Part shown: positions 38,154-47,160 of the stretch, piece after piece
Numbering within the stretch: position 1 is the first letter of the stretch
How the letters are laid out: every line of letters begins with the position of its first letter
From: a virus
Virus record (IMG/VR): IMGVR_UViG_3300005753_000041
Location: 1 to 54,689 of that record
Strand: one strand, 5' to 3'
Length of the DNA: 54,689 bases
The notes under the pieces: model-generated
The model's database searches: none
Told to the model about the DNA's origin: nothing
Seen by the model: the letters and a program-made list of their open reading frames with translations, nothing else
Made by a program: the position numbers and the translations under genes

Positions 38154-38872
38154 TACGAGAATAATTCCTGTGGCTTATCAATAGGGGCCGATGTAGATTG
38201 CCCTTCTGCCGCACCTGAATTTTTAGCTTTACGGATTACAGTTTTACCTGCTTTATCAGCCTTCCATTTAGCTAAGAATGCTGGCTTAGTTTCTCCGGCT
38301 TTTTGCTCAGTTAAGGTTAAGCCATTTTTAAGAAAGAATTTAGCAAACTCATTCTTATCTATATACTCCCCTGTACCATCTTTATACCCACTTTCCTTAG
38401 TGGTTTTTTCTTCGGATACATGCTGGATGGCAATAGCTAACTCTTTGCCTAATACATCCGTAAACACAGATACAGAGCGATCCACTTCTGCCTTTACAGC
38501 AAAGTCATATAAAGCTACAACTTTATCGGCTTTAGTTTGTTGTGCAATTCCTTGCCCAGTAGCTACTTTAAAGAAGCTATCCATTTGTGAGTAACCCGGT
38601 AACGGTAATTCCTTTCCTGATTTTTTATCAGTATACGTAAATTTAACATTGTTGCCTAAATCAGCACGTTTAGCTGTAGAAATATAAATAGTCTGTCTGG
38701 TAGTTCTACCTCCATGCTCAAAGTGAATATTTACACTTACAGCCCCTGACTTAGATGCATCTAAAAAGCACATCTTGACATTACCTTGGTATATGCCTGA
38801 ATCTACATATCCACCACCAAGTGAATCACTCTCTTCTTGTACTTCTACATCATTTCCTAAACTTAAATCCAT
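38153..38872 (-). CDS. Single-stranded DNA-binding protein (N4 gp45-type), 239 aa
   Basis: The pattern YVDSGIYQGNVKMCFLDASKSGAVSVNIHFEHGG, then TIYISTAK, then LPLPGYSQMDSFFKVATGQG and VVALYDFAVKAEV, matches a phage ssDNA-binding family found in N4 relatives. In N4 the SSB (gp45) protects replicating DNA and also activates host sigma70 polymerase on late promoters. The C-terminus is weakly acidic (DKPQELFS), not a strong SSB tail. It is followed by the RusA-like gene in TAATG overlap and preceded by MazG at 9 nt. The assignment to the gp45 family is from pattern and context. Confidence 0.65.
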   Translation of the reverse strand: MDLSLGNDVEVQEESDSLGGGYVDSGIYQGNVKMCFLDASKSGAVSVNIHFEHGGRTTRQTIYISTAKRADLGNNVKFTYTDKKSGKELPLPGYSQMDSFFKVATGQGIAQQTKADKVVALYDFAVKAEVDRSVSVFTDVLGKELAIAIQHVSEEKTTKESGYKDGTGEYIDKNEFAKFFLKNGLTLTEQKAGETKPAFLAKWKADKAGKTVIRKAKNSGAAEGQSTSAPIDKPQELFS

Positions 38873-38881
38873 TATGGACTC

Positions 38882-39250
38882 CTATTTCATGTCGGCACGA
38901 TCTTGTGCCTGTTGGTCTGAATAATTGCCTTCTGCATATCTTGCATTAGCACCGGTTAATAATTTATCAAGGTTACCTTGTAAGACTTCCTCTCTAGTTA
39001 TTTTAAATCCTTGACGTAAGCCTTCTAAATAAAATTCTACATCGCCCATCTCTTCAATTAACTTAGCTCGGTCCATTGGCTTATTGTACATAGTTGCTTT
39101 CTTAATTAAGTCCACAACTTCACCTGCTTCTCCAGCTACGCCTAATGCCATATGTAAATTATGACAGTCCATAGCTGATAAGCTCTGTCGGATAACTTCT
39201 CCGGGCTTAGATAGGAGTAATACCATTTCACTATGACTTAGCTGTGGCAT
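38882..39250 (-). CDS. MazG-like nucleotide pyrophosphohydrolase, 122 aa
   Basis: The all-alpha NTP-PPase signature is clear: GVAGEAGEVVDLIKK with E41 and E44 of the first metal site, and LIEEMGDVEFYLEGL with E66, E67 and D70 of the second. These enzymes hydrolyse (d)NTPs to monophosphates, and phage copies are proposed to adjust nucleotide pools or counter the stringent response. I chose ATG 39250 because GAGGAGGATTCTG directly precedes it. A longer frame starting at 39271 would add seven residues without a ribosome binding site. It overlaps the ERF gene by 20 nt. Confidence 0.85.
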   Translation of the reverse strand: MPQLSHSEMVLLLSKPGEVIRQSLSAMDCHNLHMALGVAGEAGEVVDLIKKATMYNKPMDRAKLIEEMGDVEFYLEGLRQGFKITREEVLQGNLDKLLTGANARYAEGNYSDQQAQDRADMK

Positions 39251-39725
39251 CAGAATCCTCCTCAGATGCAATCAAGCAAATAGCTTGTAGAGCGTAACGT
39301 CTACCATAGGTACAATTAACGCCAATCATTTGAGCTGAACTTAATTGGGGCATTACTTTAATAGGTAATTCAATTGAACTCTTATGCCACTCACCTGATG
39401 AGTGCCCTATTGTAGTATGGGTAACTACGCTAGGAGATTTACCTTTTACTAGCTCGTGGGTTTGAATAATTCCAATACCATTTTCGGCTAGTGCAGGTCT
39501 TGCGATTTCAATTAAAGTACCTAATTCCATGTACTTGTAGCCATATCCTTGTTTGTCCTTTGCTCCGTTAGTCATTTTACCTTGTGCTAGAGCAAGTGCT
39601 CCAAACAAGTTACCAATACTATCAGACATTGTTTCACCAAATGTCCGATATTCTGGTATAACTTCCGGTTCGGGTGTAGTCACTTGGTTTTCTATTTCTG
39701 CAGTTGCCTGCTCTAATTCTGACAT
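39231..39725 (-). CDS. ERF-family single-strand annealing protein, 164 aa
   Basis: The ERF pattern is visible in LFGALALAQGKMTN, then GYGYKYMELGTLIEIARPALAENG, then VVTHTTIGHSSGEWHKSSIELP and IGVNCTYGRRYALQAI. ERF proteins anneal complementary single strands, for recombination and genome circularisation or concatemer formation. The first gene after the intrinsic terminator at 39749-39770, it heads a recombination operon (ERF, MazG, SSB, RusA). The leader has AGGAGATAAC before the ATG. Confidence 0.85.
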   Translation of the reverse strand: MSELEQATAEIENQVTTPEPEVIPEYRTFGETMSDSIGNLFGALALAQGKMTNGAKDKQGYGYKYMELGTLIEIARPALAENGIGIIQTHELVKGKSPSVVTHTTIGHSSGEWHKSSIELPIKVMPQLSSAQMIGVNCTYGRRYALQAICLIASEEDSDATAKS

Positions 39726-39748
39726 GTTATCTCCTATTTAATAATTAC

Positions 39749-39770
39749 AAAAAAACCCTCCGTAGGAGGG
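39749..39770 (-). terminator. Intrinsic terminator after the primase gene
   Basis: Reading the minus strand, CCCTCC, a 3-nt loop TAC and GGAGGG form a 6-bp GC-only stem (39770-39756), followed by seven T (39755-39749). It begins right at the stop of the 715-aa gene and lies 24 nt before the ERF start, so it separates the polymerase-primase operon from the ERF-SSB operon. Confidence 0.9.
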
Positions 39771-41918
39771 CTATGCGTTCCGCTTAACGATTGCTTTAGA
39801 AACCGACATCATTATGGTACTCATAATTTCTGTCTCTGTAAGCTTATCTGCAAGCTTGCTATTGAACGCTAGAACATTACTCTGTACTGAATGTAAATCC
39901 ATATCAGAATCAACTAACATTAATGCATACTTGATAAGCTGTTTATTTCTATTACCATCGCCAGTTTTAGATAAGAACCATCTTTCCATATTAGATAATG
40001 ATTGAGTATCCGCGATAAATTGCTTTCGACTTTCATTCTTAGTAGTCTTAGGAATAAAGTCCAAAGCATTAAGTAGACCTCCATCATTATATATATGTTG
40101 CCCTATATTGGTTAACCATTTACGACAACGATCTACAGTGCCTGTGTCAACTTCAAATGGGAGCCACTCATAAATATTACGCATGAACTCAGTGTACTCA
40201 CTTTTCTCCATTTTTAAGGTATGAGATAGGGGTAGTATTAAACGAAAACGATTCTTTTGTGCTGTGTGCCGTTTAGTTGTATAGATTAAATATTTATAAT
40301 CCTTCATTAATAATTTAACAGTATCTAATGTTACTGCATCATCAATATCTAACACGGCTAAATTGAATCCTTGGATAATACTATCTTCTCTACGCCTACC
40401 CTCATTAAGATGGTGGGCAACCCAATGGTATCCTTTTATTTGAGTCATCTGGTGTAGCTTATGGAAAGGCACTAATTCATTCCTATAGTTTTCAGCTATG
40501 TGATTACTATAAGATACAACTAGTTTAGCTAAATCCGTTTCTGCTAAAGATTCCCCTTTCAAGAACTCTATACCGTCATTAAACATTTTTTTAATGATGA
40601 TATTATTCTTGTATCCATATGCTATAGCAAGGTTCATCATTTCTCGTTTCTGAGATTCTGAACCTTTGTAAAACGGCAAATCTTCTACCATATCTACGTG
40701 TGTAACCTCTTTACCTATTGTTGCTATGTATTTGGCTAATTTCACGTAGTTCTTATCCCGTGTAAGCAACTTAAGGAATGCGTCACCCGATTCTTCAGCT
40801 AATTTAATAGCGTTGTATAGGTGGTCTTCTGTGAGGTCTGGTGAGCCATCAATGAAGGCATACGTTCCTGCTAGTTTTAAAGCTTTAAAATACCTATGCC
40901 CTAATTCTGCTTTTTGTATTTCATCATGCTCCGCTAATTTATTAGCGCGCTTCTCGCAATGCATTTTATATTCAATTAAAGTGATACTCACTTCTTTTGT
41001 CATATGGATGTTAATGCCAAAATTAGCATCATCGGCTAATAGAGCTAGGTCAGTTGATATATTAATTAAGTACGCGTTTGTTGTACTATCAGTCAACATT
41101 GCATAAATTTCTTCAGCAGTTAATTCCGTATCTTTGTTGAGATTGGTAGCCATACCAAAGAAGCATCTTCTTGCCATACCTGTCTCTAACATGGATAGCA
41201 TTTCTTCTTCAGTTTTACCTCCATCCATTAATTTAGTAGGCGTACCAAATAACAACATGTTGGTTGGAGTTCTTCCATATATTTCTTCGTTACGAACATT
41301 CTCACTAGTATTTTTGGTTAATTTTTGTTTAACCTTACCCATATCAAATAGTTCAAGGAAGGTTTTTAGTACGTCAAGGTTACCTAATAGGTTTGACCCT
41401 ATTTCATCAATCTCCATATTCATTGAACCAGCATTTGCCATAAGTAATTTGTGTCTCATTTGTTTTACAGCGGCAGTTGTACCTGAATCAAATGAGAATG
41501 CCAATTCCCCTAAGTTCTCAAATTCTTTGAGTGCTTTTGCTGTTTCATCATCAGGGTCAGTGTCTTTCTTTGTAGAGCGTTTAATAGCTAATTTAGCTAA
41601 GTTCTCCATAGCTTTTTTTTGAAAGGTTTCCTCTAGGAATTTTTCTCTAAACTCACTGATAATATGATCTTCAATAATGTTAGTAGAGTGCCCCTTACCT
41701 ATGCCTGAGTTGCCTAGATTTATTGCATACATATTAATAGGAACTATTCCCCTATCATGCGTATCAATATTAGTACGCATCATAGAGGCCACTTTAGTTA
41801 AGTAGTATGCAGATATTACTCTAAAGAAGCCTTTCGCAGTACTTTGGGTTTTTTGGCATAAAATATCAGCTATTTTCTCATTAACTGGATGATGCACCAT
41901 CTCTGATATATCTTTCAT
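39771..41918 (-). CDS. Primase/ATPase (N4 gp43-like): N-terminal P-loop, C-terminal AEP primase, 715 aa
   Basis: Residues 69-78 (GNSGIGKGHS) form a Walker A-type loop in a DUF3987-like ATPase part, with a Walker B-like NMEIDEIG at 167-174. Near the C-terminus, LAVLDIDDAV (DxD at 524-526), YTTKRHT (547-552), NRFRLILPLS and VDTGTVDRCRKW resemble the catalytic core of archaeo-eukaryotic primases. A helicase-like part followed by a primase domain suggests a priming machine for replication, consistent with its place next to the Cas4-like nuclease and DNA polymerase, as in N4. It overlaps the 103-aa gene by 4 nt and ends at the terminator. Confidence 0.75.
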   Translation of the reverse strand: MKDISEMVHHPVNEKIADILCQKTQSTAKGFFRVISAYYLTKVASMMRTNIDTHDRGIVPINMYAINLGNSGIGKGHSTNIIEDHIISEFREKFLEETFQKKAMENLAKLAIKRSTKKDTDPDDETAKALKEFENLGELAFSFDSGTTAAVKQMRHKLLMANAGSMNMEIDEIGSNLLGNLDVLKTFLELFDMGKVKQKLTKNTSENVRNEEIYGRTPTNMLLFGTPTKLMDGGKTEEEMLSMLETGMARRCFFGMATNLNKDTELTAEEIYAMLTDSTTNAYLINISTDLALLADDANFGINIHMTKEVSITLIEYKMHCEKRANKLAEHDEIQKAELGHRYFKALKLAGTYAFIDGSPDLTEDHLYNAIKLAEESGDAFLKLLTRDKNYVKLAKYIATIGKEVTHVDMVEDLPFYKGSESQKREMMNLAIAYGYKNNIIIKKMFNDGIEFLKGESLAETDLAKLVVSYSNHIAENYRNELVPFHKLHQMTQIKGYHWVAHHLNEGRRREDSIIQGFNLAVLDIDDAVTLDTVKLLMKDYKYLIYTTKRHTAQKNRFRLILPLSHTLKMEKSEYTEFMRNIYEWLPFEVDTGTVDRCRKWLTNIGQHIYNDGGLLNALDFIPKTTKNESRKQFIADTQSLSNMERWFLSKTGDGNRNKQLIKYALMLVDSDMDLHSVQSNVLAFNSKLADKLTETEIMSTIMMSVSKAIVKRNA

Positions 41919-42226
41919 ATATTACCCTCTATTGGTATACCTGTTGGTAGTGAATTACGATCTACTTTTTCTTGCCATACTCTTCGATAAACACCGATGG
42001 TTTTATCTTTTTTAAGCCAGCTGTTCAATGTAATACATAATTCAACCTGCGTCTTTCTATTCTCTGGATTGTGTAAATTATACACACGCCATTGTCCATA
42101 CGCGTCCATAATGAAATCGTAGTCATACTGAGTTAGTAATGATACATCACTTTTTTTACGTGCAATACGGACAGTACTACCTATAACCGGTTTAGCACTA
42201 AACCAATTCATAATTGTTTTGAACAT
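41915..42226 (-). CDS. Hypothetical protein, 103 aa, between primase and nuclease
   Basis: This is a small basic protein with a hydrophobic start (MFKTIMNWFSA), a strand-rich middle (GSTVRIARKKSDVSLL, YDFIMDAYGQWRVYNL) and a helical end. The middle may be an SH3- or KOW-like barrel, but I cannot confirm that. It starts after TAGGAGATATC and ends in ATGA overlap with the primase gene, so it is co-translated with replication proteins. No function is assigned. Confidence 0.55.
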   Translation of the reverse strand: MFKTIMNWFSAKPVIGSTVRIARKKSDVSLLTQYDYDFIMDAYGQWRVYNLHNPENRKTQVELCITLNSWLKKDKTIGVYRRVWQEKVDRNSLPTGIPIEGNI

Positions 42227-42234
42227 GATATCTC

Positions 42235-43203
42235 CTAAGTGAAGTCTGCTATGTAAGCATCTTTCTGTTTACAGATTGGGAAGGCACTACAGTAAAGACA
42301 AGCTTTGGCTGCAGGTTTTACTTCAATAACAACACCTACTCCCCCGTTCTTGGCTTGTAACTCATAAGCGTCTACGCCATTAAGGAAGTTCTTAGTGCTA
42401 CGTTTCATCTTGGCTTGATCTTTATAGTATTTCCATACTGAATCTCCACGCCATAATTCTTTATCCGTACACGCAGGTAATTCTGACTCAGGTTTACCCA
42501 TTAAAGACTTTAATTTAATTATACGCCTACTGATATATTCTTCAGTTTCATCAATACTCATTAAAGGAACTGTATGACATAGTTGAGGTTTCGCTGGGTA
42601 AACTAATGGCTTACTTTTAAGTTCAAATGCTTTCCAATCTGTAAACACAAATTGAATATACATTTCATCTTTGGTAATAATGTCTTGGTTCAACCAACGG
42701 TATATACTCCCTTGTAATTGATAGTCCTCTTCTTTGGTATTGTTAACATAAGTGTACGTGCTGGTTTGCTTAATATCTTCTAAGCGTCCATCAACTACTA
42801 AATCAAATTTACCCGATACAGTCATACCTTCGATTTCTTTACTGGAACGTCTTTCTAAATAAATAGGAATAGTACCCTCTGTAGGGTTTTCTGGATTAAC
42901 TCTAACCTTATCTATTAACTCTTGAGTGTATCCAAGGGCCTTCATTGCTGAAGGATAATGGTTCATCCAAGCAAACTCTACTGCAGTATGTACAGCCGTC
43001 CCTGACTGAGCTTTTAATTTATCTTTAATATCTGGCAGGGCTGAACCTTCAGGCACTCTAGCAGACAGTACAAGCTGTTTTAGAGGCTTAATCAAACTAG
43101 TTACAGATATTGTATTTGGATTGTCATTGTAGTCATATAAATCTGTAGCTAACCACACTGCCATAGATAAACTAAGCTGACTCACATTATTATATTTCTT
43201 CAA
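42235..43203 (-). CDS. PD-(D/E)XK nuclease, Cas4/AddB-like with Fe-S cysteines (N4 gp44-like), 322 aa
   Basis: The catalytic pattern is complete. H72 lies in SGTAVH; D134 in GKFDLVV; E142-D143-I144-K145 forms the ExK motif; and Q162/Q164 with Y168 follow in a QxxxY-type helix. Cys245 and C302-x2-C305-x5-C311 give the one-plus-three cysteine layout that binds a 4Fe-4S cluster in Cas4 and AddB nucleases. Such enzymes process DNA ends. Within the N4-type replication block it corresponds in place to gp44. The first 14 nt overlap the small coiled gene upstream. Confidence 0.8.
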   Translation of the reverse strand: MKKYNNVSQLSLSMAVWLATDLYDYNDNPNTISVTSLIKPLKQLVLSARVPEGSALPDIKDKLKAQSGTAVHTAVEFAWMNHYPSAMKALGYTQELIDKVRVNPENPTEGTIPIYLERRSSKEIEGMTVSGKFDLVVDGRLEDIKQTSTYTYVNNTKEEDYQLQGSIYRWLNQDIITKDEMYIQFVFTDWKAFELKSKPLVYPAKPQLCHTVPLMSIDETEEYISRRIIKLKSLMGKPESELPACTDKELWRGDSVWKYYKDQAKMKRSTKNFLNGVDAYELQAKNGGVGVVIEVKPAAKACLYCSAFPICKQKDAYIADFT

Positions 43204-43372
43204 GAGATTCCTCCAGTAATTCGCATTTAGCTAATAGAGCTTTATTCGTATTTTTCATATCTTGTAAGAGTGAAACCATTGAATCCATATCTATTATCAT
43301 TTCTAAGTTTTTAGCTGTAAGCATATTAATAATTTGCTTATCAGTTTTTCTCGTTAAAAGTAATTTTTTCAT
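43190..43372 (-). CDS. Small coiled-coil protein, 60 aa
   Basis: The basic N-terminus (MKKLLLTRKTDK) is followed by an amphipathic helix with heptad-like Leu/Met spacing (MVSLLQDMKNTNKALLAKCELLEESLEE). It starts in an ATGA overlap with the Cys-rich gene and overlaps the nuclease gene by 14 nt. The tight coupling supports that it is expressed. The function is unknown, and a dimerising adaptor is one possibility. Confidence 0.55.
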   Translation of the reverse strand: MKKLLLTRKTDKQIINMLTAKNLEMIIDMDSMVSLLQDMKNTNKALLAKCELLEESLEEI

Positions 43373-43620
43373 AAGTTCTCAGTTAAGACTTTAATAGCTT
43401 CTGCAAGTTTTTTACCGGGACCAATATACTTGTCCATACACGGACTACACGGAGCTACTGATATACGAGTTCTAAATAAATCAGACTCACATAGACCCCC
43501 TTTGTTTTCTTGGTATGTACCTGATATATTTACTGTAGTTACCTGCTCTTCTTTATACTGTATATCTAATGGCTCACCACAGTCAGAGCAGTGGAGTATA
43601 GTTAATATTACATTTCTCAT
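43369..43620 (-). CDS. Small zinc-binding-like protein with two CxxC pairs, 83 aa
   Basis: CSDCGEP near residues 11-17 and APCSPCMDKY near residues 57-66 supply two CxxC knuckles, so a single zinc ribbon or treble-clef is likely. The remainder is short strands and a C-terminal helix (GKKLAEAIKVLTENL). AAGGAATAACT precedes the ATG. It follows a 90-nt gap after the DNA polymerase gene and leads into the coiled-coil gene. The role is unknown; it may act as a small DNA- or protein-binding factor in replication. Confidence 0.6.
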   Translation of the reverse strand: MRNVILTILHCSDCGEPLDIQYKEEQVTTVNISGTYQENKGGLCESDLFRTRISVAPCSPCMDKYIGPGKKLAEAIKVLTENL

Positions 43621-43710
43621 AGTTATTCCTTTTAAATTAGTGCTAGTTTTACCCCTACTATTAGCGGAGTAAATTTCAAGGGCTGGACCCCTTTGGATTT
43701 GGGTTAGAGA

Positions 43711-46260
43711 CTAGCTACATAAAGTAGTAATCTCTTGTGTAGTCATGTTATTGTTTAAAGTAATGCCAGTAGACCAATCAGGATAAAAGATATCTAACTC
43801 AGCTTCAAGCTTCACTTCATCATGTTTTATTGCATCTAGTTCACACCATCGCATACAGTCCACTAAGTTATCATTTACCCATTTAATAATTTTAACTTTG
43901 TTTCTAACTAGTAAATAAATAGCGTCATGTATTTGTGCACAGATTTTAATTTCGTATTTATATTCAGAGTTATATACTCTTCGCATAAATTCATTAGACG
44001 CTCTACAATTAAGTAAACCAAAGGATTGACTAATAGCGTTACCTAACGTCCTTCCTTCAGCTTCTGCTAATCTAGGAGTTACACTATTACCTAAAATTGT
44101 TTTAGCTAATACTGGAGTCCTTATACGTAAACCAAAGGCTACTTCTAAATAACCTTGCTTGGCTGCTAACGCTATAGCCTCCTTAGTATAAATGAGTGAG
44201 TGCGAATATAGTGAATGATAACTTGCATAAATACGTTCAGCATCTTCCTCAGAAAATCCTGAGTTTTTTATTAAAGTATAAACCATACCTTGATACTGTA
44301 ATGCAAAAGATACTGGCTTGCTGATACTCCGTTGAACTGAGTGTGTCTTCTTAATTGTATTGATACTATCCGGTGATGTTGGATCTAAATTAGGAAACAT
44401 ATCAGTCCAGTAAGTGTACGTATTAATGCAATGTGAATCGAACCCCTGTAAATATACTTTTAGTTTATTCGGGTCTTTAGTCAACAGTGCATCAATACGC
44501 ATTTCTAGTGCATTAAAATCAGCCCCACAAAATAACCATTTTTTATTTCCTGCAAAGCATTGTTTAATTAATTTACCAAAGCGACTTCCACTTGGAATAG
44601 TTTGTAAATTAGGCTCACTACTAGAGAGTCTACCACTAACAGTACCACCTAATTTAAAACTACCAAAGATGTAATGAATACCATCTGCACCTAATACTGA
44701 ATCCATAAAGGGTCCAATAAATGTGCTGAGTATTTTACCTGCTTTGGTTAAATCTATAACCAATGTTATAAACTCCTTGTATGCTTGGTTTGTAGTATGG
44801 TTAACTAACTTTTCTATATCTTCTGCACCTGTAGCGGGTAACTTAGTAGGTGTCCTATCCAATACAGGTAGTCCCATTATATCGTATAATACTACAGCTA
44901 ATTGTTTTCCTGAATTAGGATTAAATTCCCAAGATATGTTCTCTAATAACTTTGGTTTAATATTTTCTGGGTTTTTAGCTTTTTCTTTTCTAGTTTTAAA
45001 ATCTTTCTCTAAGAATTGTTGTTTAAGTATTTCCGTAGCCTTAGCTACTTCAGGGTACTTAATAATTTTTTTATTACACTCTTCCACAATAGACTCTAAT
45101 TGAGTTTTAGCTTCTATTACCTTTTCAGGTAATATCGGCATACCTGTTAGTTCCATTTGAACTAGGGTACGGATAGTTTCCTTCATCAATCCTAGATATA
45201 GCTTTTCCTGATTATCTGCAATTACTATTGGATATTCGTTTCCATACACGAACCATGTTCCTAGACAATCCTTCAGATTGTACTCTAGGAGCTTGTCCCG
45301 AGGTATCTTAGTGATATCTTTAACATCTACTGAGTAATCGCCTAAAAATTCGTGAGCAGCCTCTTTGAGATTTAATTTGTTACCTCCACAACTGTTCGTT
45401 GCTAAGTATCTAATGACTTGAGTACAGTCAAAGTTTTTGGTTAAAATATCTAAGCCTATTATTAAGCCAATATGATCTGTTATATCTGACATCCATAGTG
45501 CATAGATTAAAATCTTAATATCAAAGGTAGCATTATGATATTTAATGTTACCAACGTATTCCGTAAAAAACTTACGGAGTAAGTCCCTAACTTTTGGATC
45601 ATAAAAATCTACCTCAAAAGCTATACCATTATTTTTATCCCAAGCAAATGCAATAGTCCCAAGTCCTGCTTCTACATGACGTAGTGCAAAGGTTTCTGTA
45701 TCACAAACTATGGAATCATATTGATGTAGAGCTTTAAGTGCAACCTCTATTGCATTGAGGGTATTAGGATACTCAGCTGAGTGAATTACATTTTCGCCTA
45801 ACTTGAATACCAATCCGTAATAATTAGCATCTAGTGTTTTTAAGCTAAGCTTTAATTTCTTTTTATTATCATCACTGTAAATACAGCTCTGGTAATTAAC
45901 ACCTAATATTACATTTATGTGTTTGTAACCTTTAATATTACAAGGGAACACATCTCCTATACATCCGGTAGCTTTACGGTTAGCGGTTAAGAAAACAAAG
46001 TAAGTCGAATCACATACGAGTAATGTAGTAACCCCTAAAGTGTTTAATGCGTTTAACATATTATCTATGTATGGTTTAGCAATGTTTGCAGGAGCTTTAT
46101 TAGCATCATTATATTTAAGACTACACATAACAAAATCTTTAAGAGGTAAGCCGCTAGGCTCTGCATACCAATCTTTGATGGTATGTTCCTGTAAAGCTTT
46201 CTGTTTAATTAACACAGCTATCTTATAACTACTGGCTTGCTCAAATACTTTAATATTCAT
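43711..46260 (-). CDS. Family A DNA polymerase with 3'-5' exonuclease (N4 gp39-like), 849 aa
   Basis: The exonuclease domain has DTE at 187-189, N243 to D247 in YHNATFD and Y327/D331 in YNLKDCLG, so proofreading residues are intact. The polymerase domain has motif A D581-FNALEMR, SGRLSSSEPNLQTIP near 542-556, motif B R644-SISK648-PVSF652-ALQY656 and motif C H778-D779. Motif B ends YQG instead of the usual YG, a departure from E. coli and T7 polymerases. An extra N-terminal region of about 175 residues precedes the exonuclease. It replicates the phage genome. It starts 4 nt after the previous gene. Confidence 0.9.
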   Translation of the reverse strand: MNIKVFEQASSYKIAVLIKQKALQEHTIKDWYAEPSGLPLKDFVMCSLKYNDANKAPANIAKPYIDNMLNALNTLGVTTLLVCDSTYFVFLTANRKATGCIGDVFPCNIKGYKHINVILGVNYQSCIYSDDNKKKLKLSLKTLDANYYGLVFKLGENVIHSAEYPNTLNAIEVALKALHQYDSIVCDTETFALRHVEAGLGTIAFAWDKNNGIAFEVDFYDPKVRDLLRKFFTEYVGNIKYHNATFDIKILIYALWMSDITDHIGLIIGLDILTKNFDCTQVIRYLATNSCGGNKLNLKEAAHEFLGDYSVDVKDITKIPRDKLLEYNLKDCLGTWFVYGNEYPIVIADNQEKLYLGLMKETIRTLVQMELTGMPILPEKVIEAKTQLESIVEECNKKIIKYPEVAKATEILKQQFLEKDFKTRKEKAKNPENIKPKLLENISWEFNPNSGKQLAVVLYDIMGLPVLDRTPTKLPATGAEDIEKLVNHTTNQAYKEFITLVIDLTKAGKILSTFIGPFMDSVLGADGIHYIFGSFKLGGTVSGRLSSSEPNLQTIPSGSRFGKLIKQCFAGNKKWLFCGADFNALEMRIDALLTKDPNKLKVYLQGFDSHCINTYTYWTDMFPNLDPTSPDSINTIKKTHSVQRSISKPVSFALQYQGMVYTLIKNSGFSEEDAERIYASYHSLYSHSLIYTKEAIALAAKQGYLEVAFGLRIRTPVLAKTILGNSVTPRLAEAEGRTLGNAISQSFGLLNCRASNEFMRRVYNSEYKYEIKICAQIHDAIYLLVRNKVKIIKWVNDNLVDCMRWCELDAIKHDEVKLEAELDIFYPDWSTGITLNNNMTTQEITTLCS

Positions 46261-46264
46261 TAAT

Positions 46265-46606
46265 TCAAATCTCTAATGGAGTACGTATTGATCTAACAAC
46301 ATACATACCTAAGTCCCAAGGGCATCCCCTAGATTCTGTATCTGTATCGTCCTCTCCTGTACGGATAAAGCCATATAACTCCCCATCCATAGAATCTAAA
46401 TTATCCATCAGTTCAATTACTTCTAATATATCTGGAAACTCGTCATACCATTTTATATCATGTATTGTCCAGTAGACTACATCGTTTACAGTTTCACTAG
46501 GTACATAGTCCTGCCCCAATAGAAAGGGGAAATTTACTCCCTCTAATAATAATGAAGCTATAGCTTCTTTCTTAATCCCTATTACTACCTCTGAATGATA
46601 GCCCAT
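46265..46606 (-). CDS. Conserved small phage protein, 113 aa
   Basis: The sequence starts MGYHSEVVIGI, has VVYWTIHDIKWYDEFPDILEVIELMD and a GELYGFIRTGEDDTDTES segment. I recognise this as a small protein family widespread in phage genomes, with no established function. I chose ATG 46606, which shares a base with the upstream TGA (TGATG) and has GGTGGATTT before it. A TTG three bases earlier would add one residue. The next gene, DNA polymerase, starts 4 nt after its stop. Confidence 0.65.
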   Translation of the reverse strand: MGYHSEVVIGIKKEAIASLLLEGVNFPFLLGQDYVPSETVNDVVYWTIHDIKWYDEFPDILEVIELMDNLDSMDGELYGFIRTGEDDTDTESRGCPWDLGMYVVRSIRTPLEI

Positions 46607-47160
46607 CAAAATCCACCTAAAATGTCTTTATTGGCTTCCCATATTTTTAACTGTAATAAGCCTTCGGCATTCTTTTGTTTAAAATTAATCAAAGTATCCA
46701 TTTTAATAGTTTCTTCAGAATCTGCATAAAGTAATAAAAGTTTGTGAGGTACTCTCCAGCACAAACATTGACCTAGTGTATTAAATAAATCTTTAGGCGT
46801 TTTAGATATAGCTAAACATTTACGTATGAACGCTCCTACCTGTCGCCTGTGCGCATCTAAAGTGTCTAACTTAAATACTATGTTGGTTAGTTCTTCAATG
46901 AAAGCTGGTTTTGCAGGAGTGTACGTATGGTTCCTAGTTATATTTGAATTATATTTTTTGCCTTTAAAAATCATTCCGGGATTAGCGAAATCATTATTCC
47001 TTTCACCAATCTCCCATATCTCTGAAAGTAATTTTTTATTATCAGACTCAAAAATAGAATGTAATATATAATTAAGTGTAACCTCTTTATAAGTAGAGTC
47101 GTAAATATTTACAAGTAAATCGGGATCTTTAAATACTGTATTTGGAAGGGAGTTGTCCAT
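46606..47160 (-). CDS. Hypothetical protein between helicase and polymerase, 184 aa
   Basis: A mixed helical protein with two Cys-containing helices (VGAFIRKCLAI, LGQCLCWRVPHKLLLLYA) and a basic central stretch (FKGKKYNSNITRNHTY). No domain is recognised. Its start lies 32 nt inside the helicase gene, preceded by CAGGTAATTATTT, so translation is coupled. N4 has small replication-block genes of unknown function in this interval, which is the only contextual clue. Confidence 0.55.
   Translation of the reverse strand: MDNSLPNTVFKDPDLLVNIYDSTYKEVTLNYILHSIFESDNKKLLSEIWEIGERNNDFANPGMIFKGKKYNSNITRNHTYTPAKPAFIEELTNIVFKLDTLDAHRRQVGAFIRKCLAISKTPKDLFNTLGQCLCWRVPHKLLLLYADSEETIKMDTLINFKQKNAEGLLQLKIWEANKDILGGF

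Noticed and set aside
43621-43710. Hairpin AAGGG-GTCCAG-CCCTT after the polymerase gene as a terminator
   Set aside because: Only five base pairs, no T-run, and downstream genes belong to the same operon. The 90-nt gap otherwise holds only the next ribosome binding site.
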